Source: Verrucomicrobiota bacterium | GTDB lineage: Bacteria; Verrucomicrobiota; Kiritimatiellia; CAIVKH01 | DNA length: 64,000 bases | Assembly (NCBI GenBank): GCA_024233345.1 | Contig: JACKPT010000007.1 | Span: 124,001-188,000 of the forward strand | Direction of reading: 5' to 3' | Part shown: piece by piece, positions 8,520 to 16,938 of the stretch | Position numbering within the stretch: the stretch's first letter is position 1 | How the letters are laid out: each line of letters starts with the position of its first letter | The notes under the pieces: generated by a model | What the model was told of the DNA's origin: nothing | Database searches by the model: none | Seen by the model: only the letters and a program-made list of their open reading frames with translations | Program-made: the position numbers and the translations under genes

Positions 8520-10109
8520 GTGACGCGTGCCTCCCGAATCTGGGCATGGATGCTTGTTACCCTTGCGGTGATTGGTCTCAGCACCGCGAATCTTTGGATG
8601 GGTGAGTTGAATCAGGATGAGGGGTGGTACCTCTATGCCGCTACCCAGGTGGCGGAGGGGCGGTTGCCGTATATCGATTACTCCTATACCCAGGCCCCGG
8701 TGCTTCCATTGGTGTATGCCGCAGTGACTCCGGTGATCGATTCCTTCGGAATTGCCGGGGGGCGGTTCGTCACCTTGCTTCTCGGCTTGAGTGCCCTGGG
8801 ACTGGCTGGGCTTGCGGCATCCCGGATCTCCGGCCAAAAACTTGCCCTGCTGCTGACGGTGATCCTCGGGGGAATCAATGTCTACCAGAGCTACTTCACC
8901 ACGATTGTTAAAACCTATTCCCTGTGCGGCTTTTTTCTCGCGGCGGGCTTTTATCTGCTCAGCCGGTTGGTTCGCTCTTCCAGTTGGTGGCCGGGGGTCT
9001 TTGCTGGTGTCTGTCTTGCCCTGGCCGCCGGCACCCGGATTTCTGCCGGGGTTGCCATGCCGGTGGTCTTTCTGGTGCTGGGCTGGGAATATATTCGAGG
9101 CCGGCGTTCGCTCGGGCCTGCACTCGGGTTTGCGGTGGGAGGTGGATTGACCCTGATCGCGATCTTTATGCCCTTCCTGATTCTTGCCCCTCAATCGGCT
9201 CTGTTCCACCTGGTGGAATATCATTCTGCGCGAACTGCGGGGGGGCTGGTTAACCTGCTGGTCTACAAGGCGGGTTTTCTTTCCCGGGTGGTGCAGGCCT
9301 ATTTTGTCGCCGCAGTATTGCTCGCGGGCTGTGTCCTGTATCGCTGCCTTGGTGATCGCAAGCAGCGGATTGCCGATGGCTCCACCCGGAGTTGGTTGAC
9401 CATGGCGGTCGCCAGCGTGGCGGGGATTTCCCTGCTGCATTTCTTGGCCCCATTTCCTTATGACGACTATCAGGTGCCGGTCTACCCGCTGGTCTGTGCA
9501 ATCCTGGCCGTGGTTCTTTCGGCCTGGTTGGCTGGGATGGAGGCGCTGAAGCGAAGCCGGTACGAGTCCCTGATGGTGTGGTGGCTGTTGCTGGCGTCGG
9601 CGGCCGCTGCGGGTTCTTCCCCCATCAATCAGAACTGGATGATCGCGGGCCGGGACCGGATCTGGTGGCTCACCAAATCCCAGCCGGCCATCGTCCAGCT
9701 CCGCGAAGCTGCGGCCCAGATCGCGGCCTTGCATCCCGAAGGACGCCTGTTCACGCAGGACATTTATCTGGCCGTGGAGGCCGGACTGGCGGTTCCGGAG
9801 GGCATGGAGATGGGGCCCTTCAGCTACTACCCCGGCTGGCCGGACGAACAAGCTGCCGCCATGCATGTGATGAATGAGGCGGGACTTCACCAAATCCTCG
9901 CGACCACAGACTGTCCGGTGGCGGCGGTAAGCGACTATGGTTTCAGCATTGACTCCCCTTCGATCAAGCCGATACCGGCAAAAGACAGGACACGGCTGCT
10001 GGCACAGTTGGAGGAACGATATGATCTGGCTGAGACCATCGAACAGTTTGGTCAGGCGGGCACGACTCTTCGCCTCTACACCCTGAAGCCGGAGCTCGCC
10101 CGGCCATGA
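8520..10109 (+). CDS. Membrane glycosyltransferase (GT39/GT83, ArnT/PMT-like)
   Basis: This 529-residue protein has about 10-12 membrane helices in its first two thirds. Its first periplasmic loop carries the acidic motif ELNQDEGWYLYAA, typical of GT-C enzymes that use polyprenyl-phosphate sugars. A soluble C-terminal part follows. It probably transfers a sugar from a lipid-linked donor on the periplasmic side. The start is GTG at 8520, 3 bp after the peptidase stop. Its end overlaps the next gene, a GT2 transferase of the DPM1/ALG5 type, by 4 bp (ATGA). That fits a pair in which the GT2 makes the lipid donor. Confidence 0.8.
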   Translation: MTRASRIWAWMLVTLAVIGLSTANLWMGELNQDEGWYLYAATQVAEGRLPYIDYSYTQAPVLPLVYAAVTPVIDSFGIAGGRFVTLLLGLSALGLAGLAASRISGQKLALLLTVILGGINVYQSYFTTIVKTYSLCGFFLAAGFYLLSRLVRSSSWWPGVFAGVCLALAAGTRISAGVAMPVVFLVLGWEYIRGRRSLGPALGFAVGGGLTLIAIFMPFLILAPQSALFHLVEYHSARTAGGLVNLLVYKAGFLSRVVQAYFVAAVLLAGCVLYRCLGDRKQRIADGSTRSWLTMAVASVAGISLLHFLAPFPYDDYQVPVYPLVCAILAVVLSAWLAGMEALKRSRYESLMVWWLLLASAAAAGSSPINQNWMIAGRDRIWWLTKSQPAIVQLREAAAQIAALHPEGRLFTQDIYLAVEAGLAVPEGMEMGPFSYYPGWPDEQAAAMHVMNEAGLHQILATTDCPVAAVSDYGFSIDSPSIKPIPAKDRTRLLAQLEERYDLAETIEQFGQAGTTLRLYTLKPELARP

Positions 10110-10873
10110 AGTTGTCCATCATCATTCCCGCCTATAATGAAGAGCAGCGGCTGACCCCAATGCTCAAGGCCTATGGGGATTATTTTCTGCCCCGGTATGG
10201 TCAGGAGGTTGAATTCATCGTGGTGGTCAATGGATCCCGTGACCGGACCGCGGACATTTCCCGGGCCTTCAGCCGGGAGCATCCCCAGATCAGCACGATC
10301 GAGGAAAAGGATGCGATCGGCAAGGGCGGGGCGATCATGCTCGGATTCAAGCACGCCCATGGCGACTTGATCGGTTTTGCCGACGCGGATGGGTCCACGC
10401 CCCCCGAAGCCTTTGATGATCTGGTCAACCACATTGGCGATGCCGGCGCGATCATCGCTTCCCGTTGGTTTGAAACGTCCGTGGTGGAGCCTCGTCAGCC
10501 CCTCAAACGGCGGGTCGTGTCGCGCATCTTCAATGGGTTGGTTCGGTTGCTGTTCGGACTCGACATCTGGGACACCCAGTGCGGCGCCAAAGTCGTGCGC
10601 CGGGAGGTGGTCGAGCAAATATTACCGCACTTGGGACTGACCCGCTGGGCCTTCGATGTGGACCTGCTGTTTCAGGTGCATCGATTCGGGAACCCGATCG
10701 TGGAATGGCCGACCACCTGGCATGATATTGGCGGATCCCAGCTCCGCATTCTCAAGGCTTCGCTGGAAATGCTCATCGCTATCGTGCGGTTGCGCCTACT
10801 CTATTCTCCCCTGAAATGGATTGTCACTCTATACGACCGGACCCTCGGACGGTATACCCATCCCAGCGTATGA
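10106..10873 (+). CDS. Family 2 glycosyltransferase (polyprenyl-phosphate sugar synthase-like)
   Basis: This 255-residue protein begins directly with the GT2 fold (SIIIPAYNEEQRL). It contains a DADGSTPPEA metal/nucleotide motif near residue 93 and GKGGAIMLGFKHAHGD, features shared with dolichyl-phosphate beta-glucosyltransferase (ALG5-type) enzymes. There is no C-terminal membrane pair, although a hydrophobic stretch occurs near residues 215-235. It likely charges undecaprenyl phosphate with a hexose for the adjacent GT-C enzyme. It overlaps both neighbours by 4 bp (ATGA at 10106 and at 10870), showing translational coupling. Confidence 0.85.
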   Translation: MKLSIIIPAYNEEQRLTPMLKAYGDYFLPRYGQEVEFIVVVNGSRDRTADISRAFSREHPQISTIEEKDAIGKGGAIMLGFKHAHGDLIGFADADGSTPPEAFDDLVNHIGDAGAIIASRWFETSVVEPRQPLKRRVVSRIFNGLVRLLFGLDIWDTQCGAKVVRREVVEQILPHLGLTRWAFDVDLLFQVHRFGNPIVEWPTTWHDIGGSQLRILKASLEMLIAIVRLRLLYSPLKWIVTLYDRTLGRYTHPSV

Positions 10874-12165
10874 AGAAGTCGATCGACCAGTCCGGATTGC
10901 TGCGGCACAGCGTTTTCCTTTTCCTGACCACCCAGGTCGCGAATGTGTCCAACCTTCTCTATCAGGCGGTCACCGGACGCAGCCTGACCACCGAAGAGTA
11001 CGGGGTGCTGGCAGCGATGATGAATCTGTTGTTGATTACCGCGACACCCATGGAAGCGCTGCGTACCGCGATGGCGCACTTTGTCGCCCGCACCATGAAG
11101 GCGGGCAATCCCGGTGAAATTCGATGGCTGGTTGGTATCTGGAGCCGTCGCCTACTGCTGGTCGCGGCGGTGGTGGTGGCGGCTGGATTTCTGTTTTCCG
11201 GTCCGGTGGCCGATTTTTTTCAGCTCACCAACACAGCTCCGTTCGAAATCACGTGCGTTCTGGTGGCCTGCACCCTGTTTCTGCCCTTGATGACCGGGAC
11301 CTTTCAGGGGGCGGAGAAATTCATCTGGGTCTCCTTATCGCTCCATGTATGGACCATCCTTCGGCTGGGGATTGTGTACCTGTTCATGCTGCTTCATCCC
11401 TCGGCAATCATGGGCTTGGCCGCGCATGGGCTTGCCCTTGCCATGGGGTTGCTGATCAGTGTCGAAGGCCTGCGGCGGTTGACCCGGGGATACGAGAGCG
11501 CGCCTCCTGCTCAGGGGATGGGTTCGTACTTCATGCAAACCCTCTACCTGCTCGGGGCCTTCGCCATTCTGATGAATGCGGACATCCTGCTTGTGAAGCA
11601 CTTTTTCCATCCTGAAGACGCCGGGCTTTTTGCCCGGGCGGCAACCATTGGCCGCTCGGTCATCTTTTTACCCATGCCGATTGCCCTCGTGATGTTTCCC
11701 AAGGTGATCAGCCGGGGCGCGGTGGATGGCTCAGGGCGGGGGACCCTGCTCAAGGCCCTGCTGCTGGTTGTGTTCCTCGTCGGGGGGGCCGTCGGGGCGG
11801 TGTATCTTTTCCCCTGGCTCCCCTTGTGGCTGCTTTATGGGGACCGGCATCCCACCGCCGACATGATTCGCCTTCTGATCACGCTGGTCACCGCAATGGC
11901 TCCCATGGGCTTTACCTACCTGCTCATCAATTACGAAATGGCCCAGCGCCGCTTTCGTGCCACCCGGCTCCTTGCCGGATGCGCGGTCGCCTACATGCTG
12001 GGCGTATTCTTCTGGCATGAGACGCTGATGCAAATCGTCTATGTGATGGGAACCGTCACCATGACCGCTTTCCTCGGCCTGCTGGTCATGATTCTGTTGG
12101 AGAATCGCCGACCAATGGCACCCGAGGTTGACGATGCGGAGGTGAGCGTTGAAAGCCCGGGGTGA
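10870..12165 (+). CDS. Polysaccharide/lipid-linked oligosaccharide flippase (Wzx/MOP-like)
   Basis: This 431-residue protein has about 12 hydrophobic helices and starts like MOP-superfamily exporters (SLTTEEYGVLAAMMNLL follows the first helix). It includes the typical FARAATIGRSVIFLPMPIALVMFPKV region. Such proteins flip undecaprenyl-linked sugars to the periplasm. The ATG at 10870 overlaps the preceding stop (ATGA) and is preferred to an in-frame upstream start at 10816 inside the previous gene. It completes a glycan set with the two upstream glycosyltransferases. Confidence 0.85.
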   Translation: MKKSIDQSGLLRHSVFLFLTTQVANVSNLLYQAVTGRSLTTEEYGVLAAMMNLLLITATPMEALRTAMAHFVARTMKAGNPGEIRWLVGIWSRRLLLVAAVVVAAGFLFSGPVADFFQLTNTAPFEITCVLVACTLFLPLMTGTFQGAEKFIWVSLSLHVWTILRLGIVYLFMLLHPSAIMGLAAHGLALAMGLLISVEGLRRLTRGYESAPPAQGMGSYFMQTLYLLGAFAILMNADILLVKHFFHPEDAGLFARAATIGRSVIFLPMPIALVMFPKVISRGAVDGSGRGTLLKALLLVVFLVGGAVGAVYLFPWLPLWLLYGDRHPTADMIRLLITLVTAMAPMGFTYLLINYEMAQRRFRATRLLAGCAVAYMLGVFFWHETLMQIVYVMGTVTMTAFLGLLVMILLENRRPMAPEVDDAEVSVESPG

Positions 12166-12168
12166 AGC

Positions 12169-12489
12169 ATGAAAAAGGTGGGGTCGATTCTGCTGTTGCT
12201 TGCATTGGGGTTGACGGTGGACATTGCTCGTGAGCTGGTTCTCGGTACGGCTTCGGTGTCCGCACCAGGTCGCTACGCATCGCGCGAGGCCGCGACCCGA
12301 GAGAACAAGCCGGACCTGTTCAACCGTATCTTCCTCTACGAAACCTTCCGGGCTCTCTTGTGTTTCGGAGCTGGATATGCCTGCATTTCAATCGAACGCG
12401 CATGGGATGCCAGGGATCCCTTTTCGCCCACAAACCGTGGCACCACGGATATCCAATCACCCGATCACGACACCAGGCATGATGCATGA
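12169..12489 (+). CDS. Small hypothetical membrane protein
   Basis: This 106-residue frame starts with ATG 3 bp after the flippase stop, which supports translation as the last gene of the glycan operon. A hydrophobic N-terminal segment (residues 4-18) and a second weaker one near 60-80 (FRALLCFGAGYACISIE) suggest a two-helix membrane protein; the tail is polar. No family is recognised. Its last 33 bp overlap the 3' end of the convergent minus-strand gene, so the C-terminus may be less constrained. Confidence 0.55.
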   Translation: MKKVGSILLLLALGLTVDIARELVLGTASVSAPGRYASREAATRENKPDLFNRIFLYETFRALLCFGAGYACISIERAWDARDPFSPTNRGTTDIQSPDHDTRHDA

Positions 12490-13149
12490 CCTCTCCGGCC
12501 TTTGCCGGTGGCGTTCTTGTCCAACCAGCATGTGACTTTCAATCCTGGCGGGATTCAAACTGAGCAAGTGCTTGCTGATGGCGATGGACAGGGCGGTGAT
12601 GTCTTTTGTTTTTTGGTGAAAATACCGCTCGGCAATACCCAGATGCCGGGCGAAGAACCGGGAGACCGCGTTTTCAGGATAGGCATAGACGATGACCTTG
12701 TAGGTACAGGCGTCCTCTTCCGGACCGGCTTCCGAAACATGAATGTCGATGATGGCCCGGAAGGTGCCAAAAAACCGCTGGCCCTCGGTGTAAAACACAA
12801 GGTGCCCGCCCAGATCCCCGGTAAAACTGCGATGCAGCTCCAGGATACGGGAGGTTTCCTGTTTTCGGTTGGTGTAGTGCCAGGCGTTGGTGCCGGCGGC
12901 TTCAACAACAAACTCAGGCTCCTCCCCCTTGGGCAATAGGTCCGCATAACTTTCCTGAATGATGTCGAGGATCCGATCGCTTTCAAACAGATCCCGGGCG
13001 GCAGGGAAGGGAATGTTCACGGTTCCCTGTCCATGAATCTCGATGAAGTGGGACTCGATCACTGACCGGTATGCTTCCGACTGGGTGTAGTCGGCGGCGG
13101 TGGCGACGGTAGCCATCACAAGCCATGCAAGAATCCAGCGGGATTTCAT
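12457..13149 (-). CDS. Exported protein of unknown function
   Basis: This 230-residue protein has a signal peptide ending in TAADYT near residue 20. The mature part is a mixed alpha/beta domain with no recognised motif; HLVFYTEGQRFFGTFRAIIDIHV suggests beta strands. Its start lies 23 bp after the copper ATPase stop, so it can be the last gene of the minus-strand run (kinase, prfC, copper ATPase, this gene). Its 3' end overlaps the convergent small membrane-protein gene by 33 bp. A role in copper handling is only a positional guess. Confidence 0.7.
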   Translation of the reverse strand: MKSRWILAWLVMATVATAADYTQSEAYRSVIESHFIEIHGQGTVNIPFPAARDLFESDRILDIIQESYADLLPKGEEPEFVVEAAGTNAWHYTNRKQETSRILELHRSFTGDLGGHLVFYTEGQRFFGTFRAIIDIHVSEAGPEEDACTYKVIVYAYPENAVSRFFARHLGIAERYFHQKTKDITALSIAISKHLLSLNPARIESHMLVGQERHRQRPERSCIMPGVVIG

Positions 13150-13172
13150 GGCGAAATCCTATGCAGGCGCTG

Positions 13173-15218
13173 TCAGGGTTTGGTGAGCGGCGGGTAAGAA
13201 TTCACCCGGGAGAAGGCGGGGTTCAGGTCTGCGCCTCGCAGGCGGAGGGCGTTGGTGACGACGCTGAAGCTGCTGAGGCTCATGGCGATCGAGGCAACCA
13301 TGGGGGTGAGTAAAAAACCGGTCCATGGAAACAGCACCCCTGCTGCGATGGGGATGCTGATCAGGTTGTAGATAAAGGCGAAGACCAGGTTCTGGCGAAT
13401 GTTCCGCATCACCAGGCTCCCGAGGCGAAATGCAGCGACGGCGCGGTTGAGGTCGCCATCCAACAGGGCGACATCTGCACTTTCGAGGGCGATATCGGTG
13501 CCTGACCCCATGGCAATGCCGACGTGGGCGGTGGCCAGGGCGGGGGCGTCATTCATGCCATCTCCGATCATGGCCACGGTCCGTCCTTCCTGTTGCAGTT
13601 GCTTGATCAGGTCCTGCTTATCACCAGGTAGCACACCGGCATGAACCCGGGTGATTCCCACGCTTTCGGCGAGGTGGCGGGCCGTGGTCTCGCTGTCACC
13701 GGTCAGCATAATGCACGCCAGGCCCATGGCCTGCATGGCTGCTACCGCCGGTGCAGACGTTTCGCGAAGCGGGTCGGCGATGACCAGATACCCCAGACAT
13801 TCCTGTCCGTGGGCGATAAAGCTGACAATCTTGCCTTCCCGGGCGGCTGGCTCTGCGGCCGACGTCCACACCGCCATGTCAGAAACATGATGGGATCGAA
13901 GCCACTCGGCCTTGCCAATGCGAGCGTACTGCCCCTCGACTTCGCCCTCGACTCCCAGTCCGGGGTGGGCATGAAATCCCGACACCGGCAACCGGGAAAG
14001 TTGCATGGCATCGGCTTTGTTCACGATTGCCCGGGCGAGAGGATGTTCGCTGTGCGTCTCCAGTGATGCCGCAATCTGGAGGAGGGCAGATTCGGACTCC
14101 GGGGTGCGGGCATGCAGGCCGACCACTTCCGGCCGACCCTGGGTCAGGGTCCCGGTCTTGTCCAGCACCACGGTATCGATATGACAGAGCTGCTCAATCG
14201 TCTCGGCGTTGCGAATCATGATTCCCTGCCTGGCTCCCCGGCCCATGCCCACGACAATCGACATCGGGGTGGCCAGACCGAGCGCGCAGGGGCAGGTGAT
14301 CATCAGAACGGTCACTGCATTGATCAGGGCGAACAAGAGCCTGGGCTCCGGCCCGATCCGGTACCAAATGGCGAATGTGATGGCGGCAATCACCAGAACA
14401 GCGGGCACCACCCATCCGGTGACCTGGTCTGCGATTCGTTGGATCGGGGCCTGGGTTTCCTGGGCCTCCCGGATCCGCTCGATGATCCGGGCCAGAACCG
14501 TGTGGCCTCCCACCTGTTCCGCGATCAGCACCAGGCTGCCGCTGGTATTGATGGTTCCAGCCCGCACCGGATCTCCAACCCGGGCATGGCGGGGAATTGG
14601 CTCGCCGGTCATGGTGGATTCATCCAGATAGGCCTCTCCCTCAATGATCGTGCCATCCACAGGGATGACCCCACCCGGTCGAACCCGCAGGTGATCGCCC
14701 ACCGCAATCTGATCGAGGGGAACTGTTCGTTCGCCGGCCGGTTCAATGCGCACTGCGGATTGGGGGGTCAGTGCCATCAGCGAGCGGATGGCGGACCCGG
14801 TTCGCTGTTGGGCTCGCGATTCCATCCACTGGCCGGCCAGCACGAGGGTGGTAATCATGGCGGCGGCCTCAAAAAAAACCGGAACACCATGCTCCCCCTG
14901 GAATGAGGGAGGAAACAGGTGGGGCGCAAGCCAGGCGGCCAGGCTGTACAAATAGGTGACCATCACCCCGAGTGAAATCAGGGTGAACATATTCAGCCTG
15001 CGAAACCATGAGCGGGCTCCCTTGACCAGCAGGGGCCAACCGCAGCCAAAAACAACTACAGTGGCCAGGGCGGCTTGCAGCGCAAGCACCCGGGGGTCAT
15101 GCAGGCTATGGCTGATTGAGTCAGGCAGTCCGGGAACATGTCCGGTCATGGCGAGAACGGTCACGGGCAGGGTCATTGCCCCTGCGGTCAGGGTTCGGCT
15201 GGATAAATGGCTGATCAT
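13173..15218 (-). CDS. Copper-translocating P1B-type ATPase lacking N-terminal metal-binding domain
   Basis: About 681 residues. It has the transmembrane CPC motif (C309-P-C311) in ITCPCALGLATP, the phosphorylation site D353 in DKTGTLTQG, the TGEP actuator motif, the GDGMNDAPAL hinge and C-terminal metal-site motifs YN and MSLSS, which together indicate Cu(I). It exports copper across the inner membrane. The protein starts almost directly with the first helix; no CxxC heavy-metal-associated domain or His-rich leader is present. The ATG at 15218 has GGAG 8 bp upstream; a GTG at 15245 is an alternative. It follows prfC closely, with the same orientation. Confidence 0.92.
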   Translation of the reverse strand: MISHLSSRTLTAGAMTLPVTVLAMTGHVPGLPDSISHSLHDPRVLALQAALATVVVFGCGWPLLVKGARSWFRRLNMFTLISLGVMVTYLYSLAAWLAPHLFPPSFQGEHGVPVFFEAAAMITTLVLAGQWMESRAQQRTGSAIRSLMALTPQSAVRIEPAGERTVPLDQIAVGDHLRVRPGGVIPVDGTIIEGEAYLDESTMTGEPIPRHARVGDPVRAGTINTSGSLVLIAEQVGGHTVLARIIERIREAQETQAPIQRIADQVTGWVVPAVLVIAAITFAIWYRIGPEPRLLFALINAVTVLMITCPCALGLATPMSIVVGMGRGARQGIMIRNAETIEQLCHIDTVVLDKTGTLTQGRPEVVGLHARTPESESALLQIAASLETHSEHPLARAIVNKADAMQLSRLPVSGFHAHPGLGVEGEVEGQYARIGKAEWLRSHHVSDMAVWTSAAEPAAREGKIVSFIAHGQECLGYLVIADPLRETSAPAVAAMQAMGLACIMLTGDSETTARHLAESVGITRVHAGVLPGDKQDLIKQLQQEGRTVAMIGDGMNDAPALATAHVGIAMGSGTDIALESADVALLDGDLNRAVAAFRLGSLVMRNIRQNLVFAFIYNLISIPIAAGVLFPWTGFLLTPMVASIAMSLSSFSVVTNALRLRGADLNPAFSRVNSYPPLTKP

Positions 15219-15266
15219 GTCGACGGCTCCGGCTTCCGCGGGCACCGGGAAGCCATGCCTTCCAAG

Positions 15267-16916
15267 CTAGTGTGCGGCATCAAACATGGACTGGGACAAC
15301 TGGTGGGCTGGGGTCACTTTGGGCGAAACCTTGTGCAGGGTGATCTCCCGGTTCTTATCCGCAAAGAAGTCGAGCGACCACTGGGTGGGGAAAAGCAGCA
15401 CACAATGTCCATCCACATCCTGGGCGGCGGCCACGCCACTTCCCAATAGCAGTTTACCGGCTTGTTCGCGGGTTACATCGGCATCCAGCCAGCGGATGGC
15501 CTGATAGCTCGCGGGTTCGAGCCGGGTTTCCGCACCGTATTCCGTGGTCAACCGGTATTGGACGACCTCGAACTGCAGGGGGCCCACCGCGCCGAGCAGA
15601 GGCACATTCTGGACCGAGTCCAAGAGATGAAAGGCTTGAATGACGCCTTCATTCAGCAATTGATCCAACCCTGCCCGATACTGTTTGGCCTTGGCGAGTT
15701 GGGCATTGCGGAGATAGGCAAATGCTTCCGGCGGAAACCTGGGAATTTCGTGATAGGAAATGCTCTCGTCGGTGGCAAGGGTATCGCCGATCCGGAACGA
15801 GCGATGCGCGACCAGGCCCACAATATCCCCGGGATATCCCACCTCCATGGTCTCCCGGTCCTGGGCGAACAGTTTCTGGGGATAGGACAGACGCAGCAGC
15901 TTTCCTGGTTCAGCCGGATCATGCACCTGCATATCTTTCTTAAACACACCGGAGCAGACGCGCACAAAGGCCAGTGTATCGCGATGCTTGGGGTTCATGT
16001 TGGCCTGCACCTTGAAAACAAATCCGGAAAAACCCGGGGTCTCGGTGGGGATGATCCGGTCTCCACTTTTCCGGGGCGCAGGCTTCTCGGCATAACGGAC
16101 AAAATAATCGAGTAGTAGCTGGACCCCGAAATTGGTCATGGCACTGCCAAAAAAGACCGGCGATACCTCTCCGGCCAGGATGCGGTCATGATCAAATTCG
16201 GCCCCGGCGATATCCAGCATGTCGATCTCCTGCCGCCAGGTGTCGAAGAGATCAGGGGGAAGTTTGGCCTTCAGTTCCGGATCATCGGGGCCGCTGACTG
16301 AAAAAGGGGCTCGATAGGCATTGTGGATGGTTCGTTCAAACAGGTGAACCTGGCGGGTGAGTCGGTCATAGACGCCTTTGAAGTCGCCCCCACTGCCCAG
16401 GGGCCAGGTAACCGGACATGCGGCCAGTCCAAGGACGCGCTCGAGTTCATCCAGCAGGGCGAGGGGATCCTGGGCCGGCCGGTCCAATTTGTTCATGAAG
16501 GTAAAGATTGGAATGCCCCGCATGCGGCAGATTTCAAACAGCTTGCGGGTTCGCTCTTCGATGCCCTTGGCTGCATCAATGACCATGATCGCATTGTCCA
16601 CGGCGGTTAGCACCCGGTAGGTGTCTTCGCTGAAATCCTTGTGGCCGGGGGTGTCGAGCAGATTGACACAAAAATCGCTGTAGTCGAACTGGAGGATGGT
16701 GGAGGAAATGGAAATCCCACGCTCCTTCTCCAGTTCCATCCAGTCCGAGGTGGCGGATCGCTGGTTCTTGCGTGCGCGGACCGACCCGGCCAGGTGGAGG
16801 GCCCCGCCGTAGAGCAGCAGTTTCTCGGTCAGGGTGGTCTTCCCCGCGTCGGGGTGGGAGATGATCGCCAGAGTGCGGCGACGCTGTATTTCGTCTTGCA
16901 GGGAACGTTCAGTCAT
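15267..16916 (-). CDS. prfC: Peptide chain release factor 3 (RF3 GTPase)
   Basis: This 549-residue translational GTPase begins with a G1 loop HPDAGKTTLTEKLLL, a G2 region around ERGISISST, G3 DTPGHKDF and G4 NKLDR. The layout and length match RF3 (about 530 residues) rather than EF-G, whose domain IV it lacks. RF3 recycles RF1/RF2 from the ribosome after peptide release. It sits 22 bp after the hybrid kinase stop and 48 bp (or 21 bp with the alternative start) before the copper ATPase, so all three may share transcripts. Confidence 0.95.
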   Translation of the reverse strand: MTERSLQDEIQRRRTLAIISHPDAGKTTLTEKLLLYGGALHLAGSVRARKNQRSATSDWMELEKERGISISSTILQFDYSDFCVNLLDTPGHKDFSEDTYRVLTAVDNAIMVIDAAKGIEERTRKLFEICRMRGIPIFTFMNKLDRPAQDPLALLDELERVLGLAACPVTWPLGSGGDFKGVYDRLTRQVHLFERTIHNAYRAPFSVSGPDDPELKAKLPPDLFDTWRQEIDMLDIAGAEFDHDRILAGEVSPVFFGSAMTNFGVQLLLDYFVRYAEKPAPRKSGDRIIPTETPGFSGFVFKVQANMNPKHRDTLAFVRVCSGVFKKDMQVHDPAEPGKLLRLSYPQKLFAQDRETMEVGYPGDIVGLVAHRSFRIGDTLATDESISYHEIPRFPPEAFAYLRNAQLAKAKQYRAGLDQLLNEGVIQAFHLLDSVQNVPLLGAVGPLQFEVVQYRLTTEYGAETRLEPASYQAIRWLDADVTREQAGKLLLGSGVAAAQDVDGHCVLLFPTQWSLDFFADKNREITLHKVSPKVTPAHQLSQSMFDAAH

Positions 16917-16938
16917 GGAAATCCGTCAGGGTTGGTGG

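Noticed and set aside
8454..9893. 479-residue minus-strand reading frame
   Set aside because: It is antisense to the membrane glycosyltransferase; low-complexity His/Gln/Arg-rich composition is typical of shadow frames here.
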